The position numbers and the translations under genes are program-made. From the NCBI GenBank assembly GCA_036365145.1, contig JAEOAD010000015.1, positions 558,001 through 622,000 on the forward strand: 64,000 nucleotides of DNA, in the 5' to 3' direction. This document shows, one piece after another, positions 36,501 through 49,674 of the stretch. The notes under the pieces were generated by a model. That model worked only from the letters and a program-made list of their open reading frames with translations, searched no databases and was not told the DNA's origin. The stretch comes from Orientallactaga sibirica. Taxonomy: Eukaryota; Chordata; Mammalia; Rodentia; Dipodidae. The number at the start of each line of letters is the position of its first letter. The first letter of the stretch is position 1.

Positions 36501-39500
36501 CAATCCTTATGTAAAGGTCACCACCTGCATTGAACATAGGGATCATCCATTCCTTAGGTAATGGTCAACACCTGTATTGCACAGAGGGATCATCCATTTC
36601 TTAAATAAAGGTCAACATTTGCCTGTCCCAGAGGGATCATCCATTCCTTATGTAAAGGTAAAAACCTGCATTGAACACAGAGAACATCCATTCCTTTTGT
36701 AAAGGTAAACACCTGCGATGGACAAATGGATCATCCATTCCTTAGGTCAAGCTAAAAACCTGCATTGCACAGAGGGATCATCCTTTCCTTCAATAATGGT
36801 AACCACCTGCATTGAACAGGGGATCACCTATTCCTTAGCTAAAGACCAACACCTGCATTGCACAGAGTTATCATTCCATTCCTTAGGTAAAAGAAAACAC
36901 CTGCAGTGCATGGAGGGATCATATATTACTTCGGTACAGGTAAACACCTGAATTGCACAGAGGGATCACCCATTCCTTAGGTAACTGTAAACACCTGCAT
37001 TGAACAGAGGGATCATTCATTCCTTAGATAAAAGAAAACAACTGCTTTGAACAGAGGGCTCATTTATACCTTAGATAAAGGTCAACACCAGCATTGCCCA
37101 GAGGGATCATCCATTCCTGAGATAACGCTAAACACCTGCATTGTACAGAAGGATCATCAATTCCTTAGTTAAAGATCAACACCTGCATTGCACAGAGGGA
37201 TCATCCCATTCCTTAGGTAAAGGTAAACACGTGCATTTCACACAGGGAACCTCCATTCATTTCATAAACGTAAACCCTGCATTGAACAGAGGGATCTTCG
37301 CTTCCTTAGGTAATAGTAAACACTTGCAATTCACAGAAGGATCATCCATTTCGAAGGTGAATTTAAACACCTTCATTGAACAGAGGGATCATCTATTCCT
37401 TAGTTAAAGATCAACATTTACATTGCACAGAGGGATCTTCCATTCATCAGGTAATAGCAAACACCTGCAATGCACAGAAGGCTAATCCATTACTAAGGTA
37501 AATGTAAACACCTGCAATTCACACAGAGATCACCTATTCTTTTGGTAATGGTAAACACCTGCAATGCACACCGGGATCATCCATTCCTGATGTAAGGGTA
37601 AACACCTGCATTGCATAGAGGGATCATCCGTTCCTTAAGTAAAGGTAGAAACCTGCGTTGAACAGAGGGATCATCCATCTTTAGGTAAAGGTAAACACCT
37701 GAGTGGAAAAGAGGGATCATCCATTCCTTAGACAACGGTAAACACCTGCATTGAACAGAGGAATAATCTATTCTTAGTTAAAGTTCAACACCTGCATTGC
37801 ACAGAGGGATCATCCCATTCCTTAGGTAAAGGTAAACACCTTCATTGCACAGACGGATCATCAATTTCTTAGGTTAAGATAAACACCTGCCTTACACTAG
37901 GGGATCAGTAAACACCTGCATTGAACAGAGGGCTTACCTATTCCTTAGGTAAAGATGAACACCTGCATTTCACATAGGAATCATCCCATTCCTTAGGTAA
38001 AATTAAACACCTGCATTATCCAAAGGTATCATCCATTTGTTAAATAAAGATAAACACCTGCCTTACACAGAGGGTCCATCCACTCCTTAGGTAACTGTAA
38101 ACACCTGCATTGAACAGAGGGATCATCCATTCCTTAGAGAATGGTAAACACCTGCTTTGAATAGAGGGACCATCTATTCCCTTCGTAAAGATCAACACCT
38201 CCATTGCACAGAGGAATCATCCATTCCTTAGGTAAAGTTAAACAACTGCATTGACCAGAGGGATCATCCATTCCTTAGGTATATGTAAACACCTAAATTT
38301 CACAGAGGGATTATCCATTACATATGTAATGGTAAACAACTGGATTGAACAGATGGATCTTCCATTTCTGAGATAACGGTAAACACCTGCATTGAACAGA
38401 GGGATCATCTATTCCTTCGGTAAAGATCAACACCTGCACAGCCCAGAGGGATCATACCATTCCCTAGGTAAAGTTAAACACCTGCAGTGCACAGAGGGAT
38501 CATCCATTCCTTGGGTAATGGTAAACTCCTGCATTGAACAGAGGGATCATCCATTCCTTAGGTAAAGATCAACACCTGCATAGCACAGAGGGATCATACC
38601 ATTCCTTAGATAAAGGTAAACACCTTCACAGTGATCATACATTCCTTAGGTAATGGTAAACTCCTGCATTTAACAGAGTGAACATCCATTCCTTAGTAAA
38701 CACCTGAAATGCACAGAAGGATCATCCATTCCTCAGGTAAATGTAAACACCAGCAATTCACAGAGGGATCATCCATTCGTTAGGTAATGGTAAACACCTG
38801 CAATGCACATAGGGATCATCCTTTCCTTAGGTAAGGGTAAACACCTGCTATGCACAGAGGGATTATCCATTCTTTAAGTAATGTTAAACACCTGCATTGA
38901 ACAGAGGGACTTTCCATTCCTTAGATAAAGGTAAACACCTGCATTGAACAGAGGGATCATCTACACCTTAGGTAAAGGTCAACAACTGCATCGAAGAGAA
39001 GGATCATCCATTCCCGAGGTAAAGGTAAACACCAGCATTGTACGTAGGTATCTTCCATTCCTGAGGTAATGGTAAACATTTGCAATGCACAGAGGTATCA
39101 TCCCATTCCTTACATATAAGTAAACACCTGCATGGAAAAGAGGGATCATCCATTCCTTAGGTAAATGTAAACACCTGCCTTGCACAAAGGGATTTTCCAT
39201 TCCTTACGTAAGAGGTGAGCACATGCAATTCACAGAGAGGTCATGTATTACTTACGTAAAGATCAACACATGCATTGAATAGAGGGATCATCCCTTCCTT
39301 AGGTAAAGGTAAACAACTGCATTGCACAGAGGGATCATCCATTCCTTAGGTAAAGGTCAACACTTGCCAGGCCCAGAGGGATCATCCATTACTTATGTAA
39401 ACGTAAACACCTGCATTGGTCAGAGGCATCTTCAATTCATTTGGTAATAGTAAACACCTGAAATGCACAGAGGGATCATCCATTCCTTAGGTTAAGGTAA

Positions 39501-41515
39501 ACACCTGCCTTGCACAAAGAGATTTTCCATTCCTTAGGTAAGAGGTGAGCACATGCATTGCACAGAGAGGTCTTGAATTACTTACGCAGACATCAACACA
39601 TGCATTGAGTAGAGGGATCATCTATTCCTTAGGTAAAGGTAAACAACTGCATTGCACAGAGGGATCATCCATTCTTAGGTAAAGGTCAACACTTGCCAGG
39701 CCAGGAGGGATTATCCATTACTTATGTAAACGAAAACACATGCATTGGTCAGAGGCATCTTCAATTCCTTTGGTATTAGTAAACACCTGAAATGCACAGA
39801 GGGATCATCTATTCCCAAGGTAAACTTAAGCACCTGCAATGCACAGAGGTATCATCCTTCTTTAGGTGAAGTTAAACACCTGAGTTGAACAGAGGTATCA
39901 TCCATTCCTTAGGTAATGGTTAACACCTGCATTGAACACAGGGATCATCCATTCCTTAGAAAAAGGTAAACACTTGAATTGCAAAGAGGAATCATCCATT
40001 CCTCAAGTAAAGGTAATCACCAGCATTGAACATAGGCTTCTTCCATTCCTTAGGTAATAGTAAACACCTGACATGCACAGAGGGATCATCCCAATCCGTA
40101 CTTAGATGTTAACAAGTGAGTTGAACAAAGCGATCATCCATTCCTTAGCTATCAGAAAAACCTGCATTGAACAGAGGGATAATTTATTCCTTAGGTAAAT
40201 TCAAAACCTGTATAGCACAAGGGGATCATCCCATTCCTAAGGCAAAGGTAAACACCTGCATTGCACAGATGTATCATCCATTTCTTAGGCAAAGGTAACC
40301 CCGTGCATTGCACAGAGGGATCATCCTTTTCTGCATTGCATAGAGGGATCATCCCATTCCTTAGGTAAAGGGCAATACCTGCATTGCACAGAGGGATCAT
40401 CCATTCCTTATGTAATGGTAAACACCTGCATTGAACAGAGGGATCATCCAATCCTTAGATAAAGGTAAACACCTTCATTGAACAGAGGGATCACCTATTT
40501 CTTAGATAAAGATCAACACGTGCATTGCACAGAGGGATCATCCATTCCGTAGGTAATGGTGTACACCTGCATTGCACAAAAGGATCATCCATTCCTTAGG
40601 TGAAGGACAACACCTGAAATACACAGAGGCATACTCCATTCATTACATAAAGATCACCACCTCCATTTCACAGAGGAATCATCCTTTTCTTAGGTAAAGG
40701 TAAACACCTACATTGAACAGAGGCTTCTTCCATTCCTTAGGTAATAGTGAACACCTGCAATGCACAGAGAGATCCTCCCATTCCTTGCATAAACATAAAT
40801 ACCTGCATGGAACAGGGGGATCATCCATTCCTTAGGTAAATATAAACACCTGCTTTTCACAGAGTGATCATCCATTCCTTATGTAAAGGTGAACACCTGC
40901 ATTGCATAGAGGGAACATCAATTCCTTAGGTAAAGATCAGCACCTGCATTGAACAGAGGGATCTTACATTCCTTAGGTACAGGTCAACACCTGCACTGCA
41001 CAGAGCATCATGAATTCCTTAAGTAAAGGTCAATACCTGCTTGCCCCAGAGGGTTCAACCATTCCTTATGTAAAGGTACACACCTGCATTGTACAGAGGG
41101 ATCATCCTTTCCTAGGGTACATGTAAACACCTGCAATGCACAGAGGGATCATCCATTACTTAGGTTTTTGTGAACACCTGTATTGCACAGAGGGATCATC
41201 CATTCCTTATGTAAAGATCAACACCTGCATTGAACAGAGGGATCATATATTTCTTAGGTAAAGGTCAACACCTGCATTGCACAGAAAGATCATCCATTCC
41301 TTAGGTAAAGAACAATACCTGCATTGCACAGAGGAATCATCCATTCCTTAGGTAAAGGTAAAAACATCCATTGCACAGAAGTATCAACTTTTCCTTATGG
41401 AAAGGTAAACACCAGCATTGAACATGGGCATTTTCCATTCCCTCAGTAATAGTAAACACCTGCACTTTACAGAGGGATCATCCCATTCCTTACATAAACT
41501 TAAACAATTGCATGC
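30584..41515 (+). repeat. 47-bp satellite array, block 4
   Basis: Plus-orientation satellite of about 10.9 kb. The first part carries the A-rich patch at 30625-30660. 31920-35240 parallels 6600-10110 at an offset of about 25.1-25.3 kb, and 35300-36400 parallels 17800-18720 and on past the solo-LTR site. 36400-38700 parallels 44600-46980. A seven-monomer tandem duplication lies at 39165-39825. No gene is seen. Confidence 0.96.
39165..39825 (+). repeat. Tandem duplication of seven monomers
   Basis: Two adjacent copies, each about 330 bp (7 x 47 = 329), share unusual monomers with AGAGGTGAGCACATGCA (39211 and 39541) and CTTGCCAGGCC. The copies differ at several sites, so the event is not very recent. 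Paralogs near 23020-23300 and 60690-60970 have one copy. Confidence 0.88.
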
Positions 41516-41906
41516 TGTTGCAGACAGCTTCAGGTTCGCTCAGATGAACTTCCAGACCAGGCACAGATATGGAGGAAGGGATATTATTTATTGTAGCTTA
41601 CAGATCCAGGAGAAGTTCCATATTGGCAGAATAAGTGGCCTGCTCTCCACAGGACCAGGCAAGAGAGAGCAAAGAACCCAGCCACACAGCACACAGAGCA
41701 AAACTACAGCCAAAAGGTCACACAGCACACTTCAGGAACTCCTGCTAGGCACATTTGCATATCTTTACAATGGAATCTCAAACCCACACTATTAACACAT
41801 TAAGACTGGCCCCCAGTGACAGTGCCTCTAGCAAGATGATTGCAGATGCAAACTATAAGTAATAAAACACTGAATATATTGGGGGACATATATTTAAACT
41901 ACCACA
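41516..41906 (-). repeat. 3' LTR of the MaLR-like element
   Basis: 391 bp, bounded by TGTTGCAGAC and CTACCACA on the plus strand. An AATAAA signal lies near 41586-41592 on the element's sense strand. It aligns without gaps to the 5' LTR. Confidence 0.88.
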
Positions 41907-41925
41907 TTACGCCCCTGGCCCCCAA
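41907..41925 (-). other. Polypurine tract
   Basis: Immediately inside the 3' LTR the sense strand reads TTGGGGGCCAGGGGCG, the expected place and composition for the plus-strand primer. A related GGGGGCCAGGAG copy lies just upstream. Confidence 0.55.
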
Positions 41926-42142
41926 TATATTTAGCTCCTGGCCCCCAATAGATTTATAACTATCACACATTGTAAATTATACTCAGTCTAATTGCAAAGG
42001 TTCTCACAATCTTGACCAACTTAATATAGTCCTGTAAAATCAAACAAGTTAAATACTTTCAACATGTAAAGGCACAGAGTAAACATTTTAACTGTATAAG
42101 GAATAGCAAGGAGAGACTAGAACAATGTAAATTCAACCACCA

Positions 42143-42346
42143 TCAGTCGTCATCAAACTTCTGCAGTTCAAGTTCAATATAACCAGAGACTGACAGTCTC
42201 CAGGTTTTCCAATTCCGCCCCTCCAGCTGGGCAGAGTCGCCAGGGAAAACTTTCATCCCATGCAACACTGCACTCCATGGTAGCCCTTTTGCACAGTCCT
42301 GGTATATCCAAAACATCTTCAGGTCTCCATGCAAACCACGGTCCAT
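42143..42346 (-). CDS. Short open frame in MaLR interior
   Basis: A 67-codon frame inside the internal region. The deleted second copy (48873-49091, minus strand) has a partly similar short frame (both contain KGLPWSAVL), but different indels give different termini. It has no motif I recognise. It may be a remnant of a gag-like reading frame or chance. No function is assigned. Confidence 0.15.
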   Translation of the reverse strand: MDRGLHGDLKMFWIYQDCAKGLPWSAVLHGMKVFPGDSAQLEGRNWKTWRLSVSGYIELELQKFDDD

Positions 42347-42821
42347 CTTCCAAAAGGCTCTTCCAGCCTATTCGTCATGGACTTCATGCCCTGCCTTCAT
42401 GCTGCCTCTCAGCAGCGGCTCCTGGAACCGTGTGCAACTCATGACCACTCCATGCATTTTTCATGCTTCCAAAACTAATACCAGGTGTGCAGGACACAGC
42501 CATATTCTTAACCCAGGGACAAAATAAACCATAGCCTTGAAAAGCAGGTTCCTTCTCCAGTCAGCTCTTTCCAAGAATTTGCATTTTTAACAGTCTTTCC
42601 TCAGGCATCCTCTCCATTGTTTTAATGTAAATCAGTCAGGCAACCTTCCTTCCACCTTCCTTAAGATTGCTAATGTGTTTGACAATAGCAGCTTCAGTAA
42701 CCTAAACCAGTCTCAGTGCCTCTAATTTTTAACTTGCTTGAGGTTTTTCAGCTTAAAATCTTAAAATCTCAGTCTGATACCTTCAGCCAAGCACATCAGT
42801 CCATTACAAATTTAACCTTGA

Positions 42822-43115
42822 TCAAACACTCTGGGCCTGGGTAGCGGAACGTAGCCATCCCTTACGCCAGTAGCCCAGTTCCAACAAAGTCCTCTGCAGT
42901 CTTTCTTTCCCCTTAGAAAGCTCATAAGCCAAGCCTCGAAGTTCAATACAGTCTGCATTTAGCATTCTCAAACTCTCAGCAGAATAGTCCATAAAACTTG
43001 GCTTACCACTCCAGAAGGCATCTTCAGTTGCAAGCACCAAATCCATGCCCATTCCTCCAAAACAAAGGTTCCAAAAGAAGAATATCCACACGTTCAGGTT
43101 CATCTCACCCCTCAC
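42822..43115 (-). CDS. Short open frame after the MaLR primer site
   Basis: A 97-codon frame starts about 10 bases downstream of the primer-binding site, where a gag-like product would begin in related elements. It has a hydrophobic aromatic-rich stretch (WIFFFWNLCFGGMGM, residues about 10-24) and a charged LSKGKERLQRTLLELG segment. There is no zinc knuckle or other gag signature. It is possibly a coding remnant, but the evidence is position only. Confidence 0.22.
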   Translation of the reverse strand: MRGEMNLNVWIFFFWNLCFGGMGMDLVLATEDAFWSGKPSFMDYSAESLRMLNADCIELRGLAYELSKGKERLQRTLLELGYWRKGWLRSATQAQSV

Positions 43116-43128
43116 TCCTCGGTACCAC
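43111..43128 (-). other. Primer-binding site, Leu-tRNA-like
   Basis: A few bases inside the 5' LTR the sense strand reads TGGTACCGAGGAGTGAGG. It starts with TGG as a CCA-pairing site must and resembles the Leu-tRNA-type primer sites of ERVL/MaLR elements. The tRNA identity is inferred. Confidence 0.55.
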
Positions 43129-43133
43129 TTTAC

Positions 43134-43524
43134 TGTTGCAGACAGCTTCAGGTTCGCTCAGATGAATTTCCAAAACAGGCACAGTTATGGAGGAAGGGAT
43201 ATTATTTATTAAAGCTTACAGATCCAGGGGAAGTTCCATAATGGCAGAAGAAGTGGCCTGCTCTCCATAGGACCAGGCAAGAGAGAGCAAAAAACCCAGC
43301 CACACAGCACACAGAGCAAAACTACAGCCAAAAGGTCACACAGCACACTTCAAGAACTCCTGCTAGGCACATTTGCATATCTTTACAATGGAATCTCAAA
43401 CCCACACTATTAACACATTGAGATTGGCCCCAAGTGACAGTGCCTCTAGCAAGGTGATTGCAGACGCAAACTATAACTAATAAAACACTGAATATATTGG
43501 GGGACATATATTCAAACTACCACA
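43134..43524 (-). repeat. 5' LTR of the MaLR-like element
   Basis: 391 bp, with the same ends as the 3' LTR. The AATAAA-type signal (TTATTTATT on the plus strand) is conserved. It is followed by the right-hand CATGC target duplication. Confidence 0.88.
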
Positions 43525-46500
43525 CATGCACAGAGGGATCATCAATTGCTTAGGTAAAGGTAAACACCTGCCTTGCACAGGGGGATCATCCATTCCTCAG
43601 GTAAAGATCAACACCTGCATTGAACAGAGGGATCATCCATTCCTTAAGTAAAGGTCAACACCTGCATTGTACTCAGGAAACATCCATTCATTTCGTAAAG
43701 GTAAACACCTGTATTGAACAAAAGGATCTTCCATTCCTTATGTAATAGTAAACACCTGTAATGCACAGAAGGATATTCCATTCCTTAAGTAAATGTAAAC
43801 ACCTGCATTGCACAGAGGGATCATCCATTCTTTAAGTAAATGTAAAACCTGCGTTGATCAGAGGGATCATCCTTCATTTGGTAAAGGTAAAGACCTGCGT
43901 TGAAATCAGTTATCAGCCATTCCTAAGTTAAAGGTAAACACATGCATTGAACACAGGGATCATCCATTCCTTATATAACAGAAAACACCTGCTTTGAACA
44001 GAGGGATCATCTAATCCTTTGGTAAAGATCAACAACTGCATTGCACAGAGGGATCATCCCATTCCTTATGTAAAGGTAAACACCTGCATTGCACAGAGGG
44101 ATTATGCATTCCTTAGGTAAAGGTAAACACCTGAATTGTACAGAAGGATCATCCATTCCATATGTAATAGTAAACACCTGTAATGCACAGAAGGATATTC
44201 CATTCCTTAAGTAAATGTAAACACCTGCATTGAACAGAGGGATCATCCGTTCCTTAGGTAACAATCAACACCTGCATTGAATAGAGGGATTATCCCATTC
44301 CTTAGATAAAGACAAACACCTGCATTGCACACAGGGATCATCCATTCTTAGGTCATGGTAAACACCTGCATTGAACAGAGGGATCATCTATTCCTTAGGT
44401 AAAGACCAACACCTGCATTTCAAAGAGGGACCATCCTTTCCTTAGGTAAAGGTAAACACCAGCATTGAACATAGGCATCTTTCATTCTTTAGGTCATAGT
44501 AAACACCTGCAATGCACTGAGGAATCATCCCATTCCTTACACAAACTTAAACACCTGCATTGAACTGAAGGATTCTCCATTCCATAGATAAAGACAAACA
44601 CTTGCCTTGCACAGAGGGATCATCCATTAGGTAGGAGGTGAACACCTGAATTGCACAGAGGGATCATGAATTCCTTAGGTAAAGACCAAAACCTCCATTG
44701 AAGAGACGGATCATTCAATCCTTATGTAAAGGTCACCACCTGCATTGTACAGAGGGATCTTGCATTCCTTAGGTAAAGATCAAGACCTGCATTGAACATA
44801 GGGATCATCCATTCCTTAGGTAATGGTCAACACCTGTATTGCACAGAGGGATCATCCATTTCTTAGGTAAAGGACAACATTTGCCTGTCCCTGAGGTATC
44901 TTCCATTCCTCATGTAAAGGTAAAAATCTGCATTGAACACAGAGAACATCCATTCCTTTCGTAAAGGTAAACAGCTGCGAAGCACAAATGAATCATCTAT
45001 TCCTTAGGTCAAGCTAAAAACCTGCATAGCACAGAGGGATCATCCATGCCTTCAATAATGGTAAGCACCTGCATTGAACATGGGGATCACCTATTCCTTA
45101 GCTAAAGACCAACACCTGCATTGCACAGAGGGATCATTCCATTCCTTAGGTAAAGGAAATTACCTGCAGTGCATGGAGGGATATACATTACTTCGGTACA
45201 TGTAAACACCTGAATTGCACAGAGGGATCACTGATTCCTTAGGTAACTGTAAACACCTGCATTGAACAGAGGGATCATTCTTTCCTTAGATAACATAAAA
45301 CAACTGCTTTGAACAGAGGGCTCATTTCCACCTTAGGTAAAGATCAACACCTGCATTGCACAGAGGGATCATCCATTCCTGAGATAACAGTAAACACCTG
45401 CATTCAACAGAAGGATCATCGGTTCATTAGTTAAAGATCAACAACTGCATTGCACAGAGGGATCATCCCATTCCTTAGGTAAAGGTAAACACGTGACTTT
45501 CACACAGGGAACCTCCATTCCTTTCATAAACGTAAACAACTGCATTGAACAGAGGGATCTTCCCTTCCTTAGGTAATAGTAAACACCTGCAATTCACAGA
45601 AGGATCATCCATTCCGAAGGTGAATGTAAACACCTGCATTGAACAGAGGGATCATCTATTCCTTAGTTAAAGATCAACACTTGCATTGCACAGAGGGATC
45701 TTCCATTCATCAGGTAATAGCAATCACCTGCAATGCACAGAAGGTTCATCCATTATTAAGGTAAATGTAAACACCTGCAATTCACACAGAGATCACCCAT
45801 TCCTTTGGTAATGGTAAAGACCTGCAATGCACAGAGGGATCATCCATGCCTTAGGTAAGAGTAAACACTTGCATTGCACAGAGGGATCATCCGTTCCTTA
45901 AGTAAAGGTAGAAACCTGCGTTGAACAGAGGGATCATCATCCATCTTTAGGTAAAGGTAAACACCTGAGTGGAACAGAGGTATCATCAATTCCTTAGACA
46001 ACGGTAAACACCTGCATTGAACAGTTTGGTAATCTATTCTTAGTTAAAGTTCAACACCTGCATTGCACAGAGGGATCATCCCATCCCTTAGGTACAGGTA
46101 AACACCTGCATTGCACAGATGGATCATCAATTCCTTAGGTTAAGATAAACACCTGCCTTACACTAAAGGATCATCCATAACTTAGGTAACTGTAAACACC
46201 TGCATTTAACAGAGGGGTCATACATTCCTTAGATATCAGTAAACACCTGCATTGAACAGAGGGCTTATCTATTCCTTAGGTAGAGATGAACACCTGCATT
46301 TCACATAGGAATCATCCCATTCCTGAGGTAAAATTAAACACCTGCACTACCCAAAGGTATCATCCATTCGTTAAGTAAAGATAAACACCTGCCTTACACA
46401 GAGGGACCATCCATTCCTTAGGTAGCTGTAAACACCTGCATTGAACAGAGGGATCATCCATTCCTTAGATAATGGTAAACACCTGCTTTGAACAGAGGGA

Positions 46501-48493
46501 CCATCTATTCCCTTCGTAAAGATCAACACCTCCATTGCACAGAGGAATCATCCATTCCTTAGGTAAAGGTAAACAACTGCATTGACCAGAGGGATCATCC
46601 ATTCCTTAGGTATATGTAAACCCCTAAATTGCATAGAGTGATTATCCATTACATATGTAATGGTAAACAACTACATTGAACAGATGGATCTTCCATTTCT
46701 GAGATAAAGGTAAACACCAGCATTGAACAGAGGGATCATCTATTCCTTAGGTAAAGATCAACACCTGCACAGCACAGAGGGATCATACCATTCCTTAGGT
46801 AAAGGTAAACACCTGCAGTGCAGAGAGTCATCATCCATTCCTTAGGTAATGGTAAACTCCTGCATTGAACAGAGGAATCATCCATTCCTTAGGTAAAGAT
46901 CAACACCTGCATAGCACAGAGGGATCATACCATTCCTTAGATAAAGGTAAGCACCTGCAGTGCACAGAGGGATCATCCATTCGCTCGGCAATGTTAAACT
47001 CCTGCATTTAAGAGTGATCATCCATTCCTTAGGTAACGGTAAACATTTGCATTGAACAGAAGGACCATCCATTCCTTAGGTAAAGATCAACACCTGCATT
47101 GTACAGAGGGATCATCCTATTATTTAGGTAACGGTAAACACAGGCATAGAAGAGAGGGATCATACATTCCTTTGAAAACGGTAAACACCTGCATTGAAGA
47201 GAGGGCTCATTTATTCCTCAGATAATGGTAAACATGTACATTGAACAGAGGGATCATCTATTCCTTACTTAAAGATCAACACTTGCATTGCACAGAGGGA
47301 TCTTCCTTTCATTAGGTAATAGTAAACACCTGCAATGCACAGAAGGATCATCCATTCCTTAGGTAAATGTAAACACCTGCAATTCACACAAGGATAATCC
47401 ATTCCTTAGTTAATGGTAAACACCTGCAAAGCACAGAGGGATCATCCATTCCTTACCTAAAGGTAAACACCTGCATTGCACAGAGGTGTCATCTTTCTTT
47501 AGGTAAAGGTAAACACTTGCGTTGAATAGGGAATCATCTATTCCTTAGGTAAAGATCAACACCTGCATTGCACAGCAGGATCATCCCATTCCTTAAGTAA
47601 ATTTAAGCACCTCTATTGCACAGAGGAATCATCAATTCCTGCATTGCACAGAGGGATCATAAATACCTGCATTGCAGAGAGGGATCATCCCTTCCTCATT
47701 TAAAGGTAAACACCAGCATTTGACATAGGCATCTTCCATTCCTTAGGTAATAGTAAATACCTGCAATGCACAGAGGGATCATCCATTCCTAAGGCAATTG
47801 TAAACACCTGCAATGCACAGCGGGATTATAAATTTTTTAGATGATGGTATACACCTGCATCGAAATGAGGGATTATAATTTCCTTAGGTAAAGATCAATA
47901 CCTGCATTGCACAGAGGGATATTCCCATTCGTTAGTTAAAGATGAACACCTGAATTGACAGAGGGATCACCCATTCCTTAGGTAATGGTAAACACCTGCA
48001 ATGAACAGAGAGATCATCCAATCCTTAGATAACAGTAAACACCAGCATTGAACAGAGGGATCATTTATTCCTTAGGTAAAGATTCACACCTTCATTGCAC
48101 ATAGGGCTCATTCATAACGTAGGTAAAGGTCAACACCTGCATTGCACCAAATGATCATCCATTCCTTAGGTAAAGGACATCACCTGTAAGACACAGAGGG
48201 GTTTTCCATTCATTAGGTAAAGTTAAACACTTCCATTTCACAGAGGAATCATCCTTTCCTTAGATAAAGGTAAACACCATTATTTAACATAGGCTTCTTC
48301 CATTCTTTAGGTAATAGAAAACATGTGCAATTCACAGAGGGATCATCCCATTCCACAGATATCAGTAAACACCTCCATGGAAAAGAGGGATCATCCATTC
48401 CTTTAGGTAAATATAAACACCTGCAATGCACAGAGGGATCATCTGTTCCTTAGGTAAAGATCAACACCTGCATTTCACAGAGATATCATCCAT
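43525..48493 (+). repeat. 47-bp satellite array, block 5
   Basis: Plus-orientation satellite of about 5 kb. 43530-44000 continues the block seen at 24870-25330. 44280-46980 parallels 36000-38700 and parts of 18490-20150. 45510-48493 is repeated at 57241-60214. Truncated monomers at 47636-47690 are shared with the copy at 59357-59410. No gene is seen. Confidence 0.96.
45510..48493 (+). repeat. 3-kb block, copy A of near-identical pair
   Basis: This block aligns to 57241-60214 at an offset of about 11,721-11,730 bp. From 46870 onward the two are almost identical; over about 250 bp from 47041 I saw a single difference. Even the odd truncated monomers are shared. Copy A stops abruptly at the deleted MaLR piece. 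Confidence 0.88.
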
Positions 48494-49674
48494 CAGGCCT
48501 GCTCTCCACAGGCCAAGCAGAGAGAGAGAAACCTTAAGACTGGGGCCCCCAGTGACCTTGCTCTAGCAAGGTGATTGCAGATGCAAACTATAACTAATAA
48601 AACACTGAATATATTGGGGGACATATATTCAAACTACTACATTCCGCCCTGGCCCCCAATATATTTAGCTCCTGGCCCCCAATAGATTTATAACTATCAC
48701 ACATTGTAAATTGTACTCAGTCCAATTTCAAAGGTTCTCACAGTCTTGATCAACTTAAGATAGTGAGTCCTGTAAAATCAAACAAGTTAAATACTTTCAA
48801 CATGTAAAGGCACAGAGTAAACATTTTTAACTGGTATAAGGAATAGCAAGGAGAGACTAAAATAATGCAAACTCAACCACCATCAGCAGTCATCAAACTT
48901 CTGCAGTTCAAGTTCAATATAACCAGAGACTGACAGTCTCCAGGTTTTCCAATTCCGCCTCCAGCTGGGCAGAGTCGCCAGGGAAAACTTTCATCCCATG
49001 CCAACACTGCACTCCATGGTAGCCCTTTGCACAGTCCTGGTATATCCAAAACATCTTCAGGTCTCCATGCAAACCACGGTCCATCTTCCAAAAGGCTCTT
49101 CCAGCCTATTCCTGAGGGTCTTCATGCCCTGCCTCATGCCGCATCTCAGCAGGGCTCCTGGAACCGTGTGCAAACATGACCACTCCATGCATTTTTCATG
49201 CTTCCAAAACTAATACCAGGTGTGCAGGACACAGCCATATTCTTAATCCAGGGACAAAATAAATCATAGCCTTGAAAAGCAGGTTCCTTCTCCAGTCAGC
49301 TCTTTCCAAGAATTTGCATTTTTAACAGTCTTCCTCAGGCATCCTCCATTGTTTTAATGTAAATCAAGTCAGGCCACCTTCCTTCCACCTTCCTTAAGAT
49401 TGCTAATGTGTTGACAATAGCAGCTCCAGTAAGCTAAAACCAGTCTCAGTGCCTCTACTTTTAACTTGCTTGAGGTTTTCCAACTTAAAATCTTAAAAGA
49501 GGAAGGATATTATTTATTGAAGCTACAGATCCAGGGAAGTTCCATAATGGCAAGAGAAGCAGCCTGCTCTCCACAGGGCCAAGCAGAGAGAGAAAAGCCA
49601 ACCAGCCACCACAGCACACACAGAGCAAAAAACTACAGCCAAAAGGTCACACAGCACACTTCAGAACTCCTGTA
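48494..49674 (-). mobile_element. Deleted second copy of the MaLR-like element
   Basis: This has the same family and orientation as the complete copy. It holds a shortened 3' LTR (48494 to about 48652, missing about 150 bp and its end), the internal region (about 48653-49496) and a truncated 5' LTR (about 49497-49674). The primer-binding site and about 420 bp of interior plus the LTR start are missing: sequence corresponding to 42770 joins sequence corresponding to 43190. Many one-base deletions are scattered along it. No target duplication or LTR ends are present. Left-flank satellite matches 60200 and right-flank matches 62205, so the satellite between those points is absent here. Confidence 0.83.

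Larger units (their letters stand above)
41516..43524 (-). mobile_element. Two-LTR MaLR/ERVL-like retrotransposon
   Basis: A 2,009-bp non-autonomous LTR element lies in the satellite. Two 391-bp LTRs (41516-41906 and 43134-43524) flank 1.2 kb of internal sequence. On the minus strand the LTR starts TGTGGTAGTTTGAATAT and ends GTCTGCAACA, the TG...CA ends and opening style of MaLR LTRs. CATGC flanks both ends (41511-41515 and 43525-43529), a 5-bp target duplication as expected for ERVL/MaLR. The uninterrupted site appears near 24860-24870. I count about 19 differences between the LTRs (about 5%). No gag, protease or pol is recognisable, so it must have been mobilised in trans. Confidence 0.88.

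Noticed and set aside
41418..41795. Plus-strand 125-codon frame crossing from satellite into the MaLR 3' LTR
   Set aside because: It bridges the insertion boundary and is antisense to the LTR, so it cannot be an ancestral gene.
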